Source: JBFLVQ01 sp040758525 (GTDB lineage Bacteria; Acidobacteriota; Blastocatellia; Chloracidobacteriales; JADJPF01). Taken from it: a stretch of 9,881 nt of DNA. Location of the stretch: NCBI GenBank assembly GCA_040758525.1, contig JBFLVQ010000345.1, positions 1 through 9,881 on the forward strand, in the 5' to 3' direction. The stretch's first letter is position 1. Each line of letters starts with the position of its first letter. Position numbers and translations under genes: made by a program. Under the pieces are notes generated by a model. That model searched no databases. It had not been told where the DNA came from and saw only the letters and a list, made by a program, of their open reading frames with translations. Shown here one piece after another: positions 1 through 6,765 of the stretch.

Positions 1-181
1 CAGTATTCAGTGTTTTTGGGAAATTCAAATCTTACATGATAGTTCCAATTTGTCAAGTTCACCGATAGCGTAAACCTTATCATCTGCAGGCTTAGTTGCA
101 AAGCCCTAGCAAATACTATATTGTTTGATTTGAAATCGGGTCTGGCATAAGCTGCTTTCAACCAAAATCGGGAGCATTTAC

Positions 182-1003
182 ATGTCGGGTGGAGTTGTCT
201 TTGCCGGTATCGCCCCGCATCCTCCATTGCTCGTGCCTACAGTAGGAGGAACACGTATCGAGCGCGTACAGGCTTCTGCTGACGCGCTCAAAGAGTTTTC
301 TGCACAACTTGTCGCTGCCCGCCCTGATACAATAGCACTGGTCTCTCCTCATTCACCTGGGAGTATGCACAGTTTTAGCGCTTTCTCGGCGCCGCAGCTT
401 AGTGGTGACTTCCATCAATTTGGCGCACGTCAAGTATCCTTATGCTTTGAAAACGATTTAGCACTATTTGAACTAATCAAGGCCACAGCCTACGATAATA
501 ATCTCCCCTTTGAACCAATTCCCGAACATTGTTCACTAGATCATGGCGTACTAGTACCTATGTTCTACTTGCATCAGGCAGGTTGGCGTGGCCCCTTGCT
601 ATCGTTGTGCTTTAGCACTCTCTCGATCGCTATGCATATTCAATTTGGGCGATTGTTAGCAGAAGCCGCGATAGGTTTGGGCCGCCGCATCGCCGTTGTC
701 GCAAGTGCTGACTTAAGCCATTATCTTTCTACTGATGGCCCTTACCAATTTGAACCTTGTGCACATCTGTTTGACGAACAGATCTGTAATGCAGTAAAGA
801 ATCAGGATCTACAGGCGATTGTCGATATCGATCAAGAATTGCGATATATGGCCGGCGAATGTGGCTATCGTTCTATCTTGATTGCGATCGGCGCTGTCGA
901 GACGGCCACCCCACAACCGCGTTTGCTCTCTTATGAAGGGCCATTTGGCGTCGGTTATCTAGTGGCTATTCTCAAAGACTCGCAAGCGACTAGCACAATA
1001 TGA
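182..1003 (+). CDS. MEMO/LigB-type class III extradiol dioxygenase-fold protein (AmmeMemoRadiSam protein B-like)
   Basis: The 273-residue product has the fold signature of the class III extradiol dioxygenase (LigB) superfamily, which includes human MEMO1 and the bacterial AmmeMemoRadiSam system protein B. Visible hallmarks are an N-terminal APHPP with His13, VSPHSPG with His57, LDHG with His121, ASADLSH at about 174-180 and GECG at 226-229. These are the positions where the family places metal ligands and active-site residues. Length fits a single full domain and there is no signal peptide, so it should be cytosolic. The start is supported by CGGGAG 7 nt upstream. It stands 107 nt before an AMMECR1-domain gene, the usual partner of this family, but no radical SAM gene is seen. 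The biochemical substrate is unknown for this subfamily, so ring cleavage should not be assumed. Confidence 0.85.
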   Translation: MSGGVVFAGIAPHPPLLVPTVGGTRIERVQASADALKEFSAQLVAARPDTIALVSPHSPGSMHSFSAFSAPQLSGDFHQFGARQVSLCFENDLALFELIKATAYDNNLPFEPIPEHCSLDHGVLVPMFYLHQAGWRGPLLSLCFSTLSIAMHIQFGRLLAEAAIGLGRRIAVVASADLSHYLSTDGPYQFEPCAHLFDEQICNAVKNQDLQAIVDIDQELRYMAGECGYRSILIAIGAVETATPQPRLLSYEGPFGVGYLVAILKDSQATSTI

Positions 1004-1110
1004 TAGGTGGCATAGTAGTCTTGTGGTAATGTCCAAGACATTTTCTACCCTCAGCCTATTGATATTACTGGTCGCCGCCCGCTGCTTACGGGCAAGGAGA
1101 TGCCTCTCTC

Positions 1111-1650
1111 ATGAGTTCAGCAAAAGAAGAAGTATACACTCCTCCACTGCTGGCGCGTAAAGCAGTGGAAAATTATCTACGTAGCCATATTGTCATCGAT
1201 TCACCAATGCCATTGCCAACTGGTCTATACACACGTGCTGCGACCTTTGTCTCAATTAAAACCGATCAAGGTCAATTGCGTGGCTGTATAGGCACAATTC
1301 AACCTCTCTATGACAACGTTGCTGAAGAGATAATACGTAATGCAATCAAGGCGGCTACAGAAGACTACCGTTTTCCACCAGTGCGAGAAATAGAGTTGGA
1401 ATGCTTGGTCTATTCTGTCGATATTCTTACTCCACTCGAATCTATTGATAATTTGAGTGAGCACGATCCATTAATTTATGGTTTGATGATCGAAACATTA
1501 ACAGGACGGCGTGGAGTACTGTTGCCTGATCTAGAAGGTATTAAGACGGCTGAAGCACAACTTGCTGCCTTGCGTCATAAGATTGGTCTAGCAGCAGATA
1601 TACCAGTCAAGATGAGCCGGTTTCGGGTGGAGCGTTTTGGGAAAAAATGA
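1111..1650 (+). CDS. AMMECR1-domain protein (AmmeMemoRadiSam protein A-like)
   Basis: This 179-residue protein is a complete single AMMECR1 domain. The diagnostic LRGCIG motif is at residues 57-62, followed by the conserved DYRFPPV (85-91), DPLIYGL (119-125) and RRGVLLPDLEGI (133-144) segments. The strictly conserved Cys in LRGCIG is present. The biochemical role of AMMECR1 proteins is unresolved, but in prokaryotes they are frequently fused or adjacent to MEMO-like and radical SAM proteins. Here the MEMO-like gene lies directly upstream in the same direction. AAGGAG lies 11 nt before the ATG, a slightly long spacing. The stop codon overlaps the start of the next gene in an ATGA arrangement, implying translational coupling with the small zinc-knuckle protein. 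Confidence 0.88.
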   Translation: MSSAKEEVYTPPLLARKAVENYLRSHIVIDSPMPLPTGLYTRAATFVSIKTDQGQLRGCIGTIQPLYDNVAEEIIRNAIKAATEDYRFPPVREIELECLVYSVDILTPLESIDNLSEHDPLIYGLMIETLTGRRGVLLPDLEGIKTAEAQLAALRHKIGLAADIPVKMSRFRVERFGKK

Positions 1651-1946
1651 GCAGTGAGTCCTCGCCGCTTTCGCGTATCTGTTTCCGCTGTGGATACCAG
1701 TGTGAAGTCGGTGCGCTCTGTTATCGTGTCAGTATTGAGATCGTTGCCGACTTTGATGGCTATATAGATGCTGATGCATTGTTGGCCGAGCCAGCGCCAG
1801 CTGCTCAGGCTATTGCTGCAGCCGATAGACGTTCGGCGGAAAGCCTAACTCATGATATCTACCAACAGCTTCAAGTATTCCTCTGCAAATCTTGTAAGGA
1901 CAGAGTACTGGCTACTTTTCAGCAGACTTGTGAGACAACCCACTGA
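1647..1946 (+). CDS. Small zinc-knuckle protein of unknown function
   Basis: I do not recognise this 99-residue protein as a named family. It has two separated CxxC knuckles, CFRC at residues 12-15 and CKSC at 80-83, with extra cysteines at 19 and 25. That is the layout of a split zinc ribbon or rubredoxin-like site with a long insert between the knuckles. The middle is acidic and alanine-rich (about 36-60). It overlaps the AMMECR1 gene by 4 nt (ATGA), so the two are very probably co-translated. It is the last gene before the shell-protein promoter region. The CFRC and (F/Y)(I/L)CxSC wording recurs in the small - strand protein at 8227-8571, suggesting a related zinc-binding unit. Function is unknown. 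Confidence 0.7.
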   Translation: MSSESSPLSRICFRCGYQCEVGALCYRVSIEIVADFDGYIDADALLAEPAPAAQAIAAADRRSAESLTHDIYQQLQVFLCKSCKDRVLATFQQTCETTH

Positions 1947-1984
1947 GACATCTTCAGTTTCTGGCGAGAGGGCAGCCAGCTTGC

Positions 1985-2012
1985 TTGCAAAAATGTTGAA
2001 CAAAGATATAAT
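1985..2012 (+). promoter_or_regulatory. Candidate sigma70-type promoter for the shell-protein/aldehyde dehydrogenase genes
   Basis: TTGCAA at 1985-1990 and a perfect TATAAT at 2007-2012 are separated by 16 bp in the 144-nt gap before the shell gene. Transcription would begin near 2019, giving a leader of about 70 nt. If real, it lets the microcompartment genes be transcribed apart from the AmmeMemo pair upstream. The -35 matches consensus at only four of six positions, and promoter preference in this organism is unknown. Confidence 0.45.
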
Positions 2013-2090
2013 TGCCGTTAGGCCAAAGATGTTCACGGCTCCGCAATAATAATGCATTCTTATTTATAACTCTTTCGCACAGGAGATCAT

Positions 2091-2480
2091 ATGTCATTTG
2101 AAGCTTTGGGAATGATCGAAACAAAGGGCTTTGTTGGCGCTGTTGAAGCCGCTGATGCGATGGTCAAGGCTGCCAATGTTGCCCTAATCGGTAAAGAGTA
2201 TATTGGTGCTGGTTATGTCACGGTATTAGTGCGTGGTGATGTTGGTGCCGTGAAGGCTGCTACTGATGCAGGCGCTGCTGCCGCACGCCGTGTAGGCGAA
2301 TTGATTAGTGTGCATGTAATCCCACGACCACACTCTGAAGTTGAACGGGTTCTTTCCGAAAACGGTTTTAGTTCTGATCACCTGCTTGCTGCGGGTGCGG
2401 CGCGTGCCGAGTTGGCAGCCGGTAGCAACTCTGGCAAACGCGCACTGAACTCTCCAACTAAAGAGGAGAATAAGAAGTAA
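2091..2480 (+). CDS. Bacterial microcompartment hexameric shell protein (BMC-H, PduA/EutM/CcmK type)
   Basis: This is a canonical single BMC domain (residues 1-about 90) that forms the hexagonal facets of a microcompartment shell. The RGDVGAVKAATDAGAAAA stretch (48-65) and VIPRPH (76-81) are textbook BMC-H. Lys26 and Arg79 occupy the PduA positions that make edge-to-edge contacts between hexamers. The pore loop reads IGAG with Ala at position 40, where PduA has Ser, so the central pore may be lined differently. A tail of about 40 residues follows the domain, first alanine-rich and helical, then charged and ending in lysines; many BMC-H proteins lack one. AGGAGA precedes the ATG at good spacing. 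It is 82 nt before the acylating aldehyde dehydrogenase. No BMC-T or BMC-P vertex gene is in the window, so shell assembly needs partners encoded elsewhere. Confidence 0.96.
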   Translation: MSFEALGMIETKGFVGAVEAADAMVKAANVALIGKEYIGAGYVTVLVRGDVGAVKAATDAGAAAARRVGELISVHVIPRPHSEVERVLSENGFSSDHLLAAGAARAELAAGSNSGKRALNSPTKEENKK

Positions 2481-2562
2481 TCTGCAACAGCCGTCCGCGA
2501 ACGCGCTTGCCACCTATCGTGGGGCGCAACTATCGCTGGCTGTCTGTGCTTAGGGAGATACG

Positions 2563-4500
2563 ATGACGATTGACAAAGATTTGACCTCAGTACAACAGGC
2601 GCGCGATCTAGTTGAGGCCGCCCATTCTGCCCAAAAGATCTTTGCTACTTTTAATCAAGAGCGGGTTGATGCCATTGTTGATGCAATGGCAGGTGCTGCC
2701 CTTGCAGATAAAGATCGTTTAGGACAGTTGGCAGTCGAGGAGACTGGTTATGGTGTAGCTAAGGATAAGGCGGAAAAGAATCGCTTTTCTGCGCAAGATA
2801 TACATAATTTCTTCCACAATCTAAAGACTGTAGGTGTTATTAATGAGACTGAGCAGATCATCGAAATAGCCGATCCACGTGGTGTTGTAGCAGCTATTAT
2901 TCCCTCTACTAATCCTACCTCGACAGCTATCTTCAAAGTGCTGATTGCGCTTAAATCACGCAATGGTATTGTCCTCAGCCCACACCCATCCGCAGCTATG
3001 TGTATAGGCGAAACTGTCCGTATAATGCGTGAAGCCGCCGAAGCTGCAGGCGCTCCGGCTGGTCTGATTGGTTGCCAATCAGTAGCTACTCTGACAGGTA
3101 CAGAAGAGCTGATGAAGCACAAGCATACTGCTGTGATACTTGCCACTGGTGGTATAGGACTAGTAAGGGCTGCTTATAGCTCAGGCAAACCGGCTTTTGG
3201 TGTTGGTCCTGGTAATGTACCGGTATTAGTAGAACGTTCTGCTGATCTATCCAAAGCAGTAGCCGATATTATTACCGGTAAGACTTTTGATTACGGTACG
3301 ATCTGCGCCTCAGAACAGGCTGTGGTAGCTGAGAGTGTAATCGATAAACAGGTGCGTGCAGAATTCCTGGCACAAGGCGCTTACTTCTGCAACGCAGCAG
3401 AGACAGAGAAACTAGAGCGTCTGATTGTACTGCCGACACGTGGCCTTAACCCTAAAGTAGTTGGCAAATCGCCTCAAGTAATCGCAGAGATGGCAGGATT
3501 TTCTCTGCCTGCCGATGTGCGTGTACTTATGGTGGAACCAAAAGGAGTAGGACGAGAGCATCCCCTTTCAATTGAGAAACTATCACCTGTGCTTGCCTAC
3601 TACACAGTAGAAAACTGGCAAATAGGCAGTAGCCTTTGTGATCAGATCCTGCATTTTGGTGGTATGGGCCATACAGTGGGAATACATTCACGTAATCGAG
3701 ATATTGTGCGGCAATTTGGTCTACATCAACCGGCTGCACGCATTATTGTCAACTCGCCCACCACACATGGGGCGATTGGACTATCAACCAATCTGCCACC
3801 CAGTATGACGCTGGGTTGTGGGAGTTGGGGTGGCAATGTCACTTCTGACAATGTTTCACCACTACATTTAATGGATATTAAACGTATTGCCTTCGAGACC
3901 CGTCCTGTCACCCGTGTCTCCAGCAATATAACTGCCAAGCCTGCTATTGCAACTGCAGATTTAGCTGCGCGTATTGCTGCTCAGGTAATAGAGCAGACAC
4001 GTGCGCGTGCAGCGGTTCTACAGACGGCTGTAGAGGCCTCACAGACAACGGCATCAGCGGGCGTACCAATAGCGAATACACCTACCACATTGAATGATGA
4101 GGCGATTGCTAACCTAGTCGATCGTTTTCTTGCTGAACGCAAACTCTCGGCACGTGCTACGCCCATAACAGCAGCGACCTCGCCATCTACACCTCCTCCG
4201 TCTATGACGAGCGCAACACCTCTCAAAGAGACAGTCGTGACTAAGAAGCCAGATGCGGCCGCATCAATAAGCAATGCCAATTCAGCAACAATGGCAGAGC
4301 CGACAATAGCTACGTCAGAGATCAACAAGCCAGTTGTATCAACCTCTAGCAATGGTCATCGCGCTGCCGATTTCGTGTGCGAAGAGGATGTTAGACGTGC
4401 AATTCGGGATCGACAAAAGATACATATCAGTGCCAAGACGATCATCACACCTTCTGCACGTGACCTAGGCGAGTCGAACGAGGTGTTCGCTAAGGTTTAA
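2563..4500 (+). CDS. CoA-acylating aldehyde dehydrogenase (EutE/PduP/AdhE-N type) with long C-terminal targeting extension
   Basis: Residues 1-about 455 form an aldehyde dehydrogenase domain of the acylating class, which converts an aldehyde, CoA and NAD+ to acyl-CoA and NADH. The catalytic cysteine is Cys248 in TFDYGTICASEQ, and STNPTST, SPHPSAA and GVGPGNVPV are family motifs. Unlike EutE and PduP it has no N-terminal encapsulation peptide. Instead about 190 residues follow the domain: an alanine-rich helix (about 464-493), a short amphipathic helix (about 510-530, NDEAIANLVDRFLAERK) resembling encapsulation peptides, a Thr/Ser/Pro/Ala linker (about 531-600), and a terminal module (602-645) with EEDVRRAI and TIITPSARDLGE. 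That last module resembles, from memory, the N-termini of EutQ and EutT. AGGGAG lies 5 nt before the ATG. Following the shell gene, it is probably the signature lumen enzyme. The aldehyde substrate cannot be told. Confidence 0.93.
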   Translation: MTIDKDLTSVQQARDLVEAAHSAQKIFATFNQERVDAIVDAMAGAALADKDRLGQLAVEETGYGVAKDKAEKNRFSAQDIHNFFHNLKTVGVINETEQIIEIADPRGVVAAIIPSTNPTSTAIFKVLIALKSRNGIVLSPHPSAAMCIGETVRIMREAAEAAGAPAGLIGCQSVATLTGTEELMKHKHTAVILATGGIGLVRAAYSSGKPAFGVGPGNVPVLVERSADLSKAVADIITGKTFDYGTICASEQAVVAESVIDKQVRAEFLAQGAYFCNAAETEKLERLIVLPTRGLNPKVVGKSPQVIAEMAGFSLPADVRVLMVEPKGVGREHPLSIEKLSPVLAYYTVENWQIGSSLCDQILHFGGMGHTVGIHSRNRDIVRQFGLHQPAARIIVNSPTTHGAIGLSTNLPPSMTLGCGSWGGNVTSDNVSPLHLMDIKRIAFETRPVTRVSSNITAKPAIATADLAARIAAQVIEQTRARAAVLQTAVEASQTTASAGVPIANTPTTLNDEAIANLVDRFLAERKLSARATPITAATSPSTPPPSMTSATPLKETVVTKKPDAAASISNANSATMAEPTIATSEINKPVVSTSSNGHRAADFVCEEDVRRAIRDRQKIHISAKTIITPSARDLGESNEVFAKV

Positions 4501-4515
4501 TAGCCTTTCTCCTGT

Positions 4516-4549
4516 GGATGGTAATAACAGATGGATGGTTACAACAGAT
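4516..4549 (+). repeat. 17-bp imperfect tandem duplication at a gene start
   Basis: Two adjacent 17-nt units, 4516-4532 and 4533-4549, match at 15 of 17 positions and begin GGATGGT. The duplication spans the start region of the 464-residue protein gene and multiplies ATG codons (4518, 4531, 4535, 4548). Of these, 4518 and 4548 are in the coding frame. Confidence 0.75.
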
Positions 4550-5912
4550 GGAAAAGAAGGATCTCGAATTAGCCCAGAACGCGGCCACCGCCAACGGTGA
4601 AGAGCCTTCGGACCTAGAAGACCTCGGTGAGGAGGAGGTTGCACAGGCAGTCGAAGGGTTAAAACTCGGTCAGGGTGAGCGTGGCAGTAGTCCATCGATT
4701 GTGCACGACCCTAAGATGGAAGCCGAGATCAAGGAGATGTTTCGCGATATCGTCTCCCAATTTATTACACCAGTAGGCAAATCCATACGTGCACTGCTCA
4801 ATGGTGACCTTTCCGAACGCAATATAGATATTTGTATTGGTGCACTCAAGCCGCTTATATTGGCGGCTGAGGAGATTCATTATAATGATATTTATGATGT
4901 GCTAAAGTCGATCGAACAACCACTGGTCTCTTTTCGGGAAGGCAAGAAGCGGCTGCTTTCAAAGAAGGATATACGTAATATCTCTACCGACTACCGTGAA
5001 TTGATGCGGCTTATTTCACGTAGTGTAGGGAGCGAGATGATCGAGATGAATAGTACTGGAGCAATGCCTGCTACTGCCGCTGGTCTTAATCCCAACGATC
5101 CAATTGCTCTCACAGAACTACAAGTCTCTGATAGGCTGGCTTTTTTTAATGATATCGATCCACATGATATTCAGCGTCTATATGCTGCTGGTCTGATCAA
5201 GCTCAGCCTACTTTCACAGGCTACTGGACAGGAGATCTCAGAATCGACGGGAATTGCGCTGGCCGCCGCTGAGAAGCTTAAACAATGTGCCATTAATGCA
5301 CTTGCCAGCCTAACCAATACACCGCCCGCTGCATCGCTGCCGACTACACCACCAGTTGTTGGTCAAGATATACCTGTTGGACGTCAAACTGGCCGGCTCG
5401 ATTTAGACGATGATGAAGCTTCTATATTCAACAATAGTAAACAACGCTGGTTAACTGCGCTGGAAGCAATCAATGATGAGATGGCTCAGTACTACCAAGC
5501 GATCACTGCGCTCAATACTGAACTAGAGCGCACACACCGTGCGCTTGTGCGTATGCGTGTAGCACGTGAGCGTTTCAAAGGCGAGATCGAATTCTATCAC
5601 GATGATCTTGTAGATATGTTTGAAACTACTGAGCGACTCAATGAAGAGGTGGGTACACCTACTAATGCGCATCGGCAGTTACTGAAAAACTTGCGTCGTG
5701 CTATTGATGTTGTTAGCTCTGCGTTGAAGAAGACCGAAGTGATCTATTCTCAGATCGATGATACTGTGGAAGACGCACAAGATATGGAAGCCCAGCTAAT
5801 CGCCTTGCGTCGTCGCAAGGGGGCAGCGGCAAAGAATACTAACTTGCGTCGTCGTACTACCAATGATGCTGTTCCTGATCCTATCGATGAGGCCGATGCG
5901 GGCTTGAATTGA
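4518..5912 (+). CDS. Unrecognised 464-aa protein: acidic N-terminus, helix-hairpin-helix-like middle, long C-terminal coiled coil
   Basis: I cannot assign this protein to a named family. Residues 1-65 are acidic and probably disordered. Residues 66-175 look all-helical. Residues about 212-263 (DIDPHDIQRLYAAGL, then TGIALAAAEKLKQC) resemble tandem helix-hairpin-helix motifs. A Pro/Thr linker (267-285) leads to a heptad-rich coiled coil (about 308-436), then a basic segment with RRRK and RRR runs and an acidic end. There is no signal peptide or membrane segment. It starts 17 nt after the aldehyde dehydrogenase stop and ends 10 nt before the ACT gene, so it belongs to the same transcript. ATG 4518 has no clear ribosome site; ATG 4548, ten codons in, is the alternative. 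A structural, scaffolding or positioning role with the microcompartment is possible but is inference only. Confidence 0.8.
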   Translation: MVITDGWLQQMEKKDLELAQNAATANGEEPSDLEDLGEEEVAQAVEGLKLGQGERGSSPSIVHDPKMEAEIKEMFRDIVSQFITPVGKSIRALLNGDLSERNIDICIGALKPLILAAEEIHYNDIYDVLKSIEQPLVSFREGKKRLLSKKDIRNISTDYRELMRLISRSVGSEMIEMNSTGAMPATAAGLNPNDPIALTELQVSDRLAFFNDIDPHDIQRLYAAGLIKLSLLSQATGQEISESTGIALAAAEKLKQCAINALASLTNTPPAASLPTTPPVVGQDIPVGRQTGRLDLDDDEASIFNNSKQRWLTALEAINDEMAQYYQAITALNTELERTHRALVRMRVARERFKGEIEFYHDDLVDMFETTERLNEEVGTPTNAHRQLLKNLRRAIDVVSSALKKTEVIYSQIDDTVEDAQDMEAQLIALRRRKGAAAKNTNLRRRTTNDAVPDPIDEADAGLN

Positions 5913-5922
5913 GGTTTAGCTG

Positions 5923-6366
5923 ATGGCGCTAAGTAATGAAGAGGCAATCTACCGTATTACCAGTGCAGTCTATCGTAATCTTGGCGAGCAAGCTGATCGC
6001 AAACTGGTAGAATCGTTAGTAAGCGATATCTTTGCTGCCCTACGTGGAGAACTTTCTCAATTTCCCCAATCTAGTACTGAGACCATTCCTGCCACACAGC
6101 GTTTTATTGTCTCTGTCTTTGGTTTAGATGGTCCTGGTATCGTGGCTGCTGTAGCTACTCTATTAGGCGATAATAATTGTAATATCATCGATATTAATCA
6201 GACTGTTGTACAAGGTAAATTTGCCATGATTATGATTGTTGATGCATCACGCGCGGCACACGACGTCAACCAATTGCGTGAACAGTCACGCGCTCTGGGC
6301 GAACGTTTAGGTGTGCGTGTATATATACAGCGTGAAGATATCTTCCATGCAATGCATAGAGTTTAA
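5923..6366 (+). CDS. ACT-domain protein (UPF0237 type) with added N-terminal helical segment
   Basis: Residues 60-147 form a UPF0237-type ACT domain, a small ligand-sensing fold often binding amino acids. GLDGPGIVAAVATLL (67-81), NIIDINQTVVQGKFAMIMI (87-105) and the C-terminal IQREDIFHAMHRV are characteristic. Stand-alone family members are about 90 residues. This one has about 50 extra N-terminal residues with two predicted amphipathic helices (EEAIYRITSAVYRNL and DRKLVESLVSDIFAAL) followed by a Ser/Pro/Thr linker. The second helix has the spacing of hydrophobic residues seen in microcompartment encapsulation peptides, so this protein could be a lumen or shell-bound regulator. GAGG lies 8 nt before the ATG and overlaps the stop codon of the preceding gene, consistent with coupling. 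The ligand and regulated target cannot be read from sequence. Confidence 0.88.
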   Translation: MALSNEEAIYRITSAVYRNLGEQADRKLVESLVSDIFAALRGELSQFPQSSTETIPATQRFIVSVFGLDGPGIVAAVATLLGDNNCNIIDINQTVVQGKFAMIMIVDASRAAHDVNQLREQSRALGERLGVRVYIQREDIFHAMHRV

Positions 6367-6403
6367 ATTGTATAACCGTCCTACTCAGTGGCATAATTCA
6401 ATT

Positions 6404-6739
6404 ATGGATATTGATATTTTCGAACAGATCGCCAATGAAAAGATTAAGGAAGCCATAGAGCGTGGCGAATTCGACAATCTGCCCGGCAAAGGCAAGCCAC
6501 TCGATTTAGAAGAAGATGCTAATGTGCCACCAGATCTCCGTCTTGCCTATCGTATAATGAAGAATGCTGGTGTTGCACCACCAGAGGTTTCGCTTCGAAA
6601 AGAGTTGAATAACTTAAAAAAGCAATTAGCCGCTGCTAAAACCAATGAGGAGCGTCAGGCATTGGAGCGTGAAGTGCGACTAATGTGCCTGCGCATATCC
6701 TTACTCACTGAGCCACGACAGTCTAAGCGACGTCGTTAA
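6404..6739 (+). CDS. DUF1992 family protein (DnaJ-homologue subfamily C member 28-like conserved region)
   Basis: The product of about 111 residues matches the DUF1992 pattern. It opens with IFEQIANEKIKEAIERGEFD, continues NLPGKGKPLDL and DANVPPDLRLAYRIMKNAG, and ends in a basic helical region. These proteins are small, cytosolic and of uncertain function, and carry no J domain despite the DnaJ-related name. The frame is open back to 6311, but the family begins at the MDIDIFEQ residues, so ATG 6404 is preferred; the longer form would overlap the ACT gene. No convincing Shine-Dalgarno site precedes 6404. It lies 37 nt after the ACT gene and closes the + strand series, facing the TPR gene across 26 nt. 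It is common outside microcompartment loci, so it may be a passenger. Confidence 0.82.
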   Translation: MDIDIFEQIANEKIKEAIERGEFDNLPGKGKPLDLEEDANVPPDLRLAYRIMKNAGVAPPEVSLRKELNNLKKQLAAAKTNEERQALEREVRLMCLRISLLTEPRQSKRRR

Positions 6740-6765
6740 ATAATAAAAATTCTCCTCATTACTTA

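Noticed and set aside
1..83. - strand frame open to the left edge from an ATG at 83
   Set aside because: Only 27 codons, no Shine-Dalgarno site and no recognisable motif; that length is expected by chance.
96..122. TTGCAA and TATATT before the first gene as a promoter
   Set aside because: The spacer is only 15 bp and alternatives nearby are equally poor, so it cannot be supported.
1018..1039. GTCTTG/CAAGAC inverted repeat with 10-nt loop after the MEMO-like gene
   Set aside because: A 6-bp stem with a large loop and a poor T-run is too weak for a terminator, and the next gene looks co-directional in the same operon.
2748..3146. 132-codon - strand frame opposite the aldehyde dehydrogenase
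   Set aside because: It is antisense to a strongly conserved enzyme domain and its protein has no recognisable feature.
3981..4352. 123-codon - strand frame opposite the aldehyde dehydrogenase tail
   Set aside because: Its Val/Ala-rich composition is explained by the reverse reading of the Thr/Ala/Ser-rich linker; no ribosome site or motif.
6311..6403. 31-codon N-terminal extension of the DUF1992 protein
   Set aside because: It lies partly inside the ACT gene in another frame and the family begins at the residues encoded from 6404.
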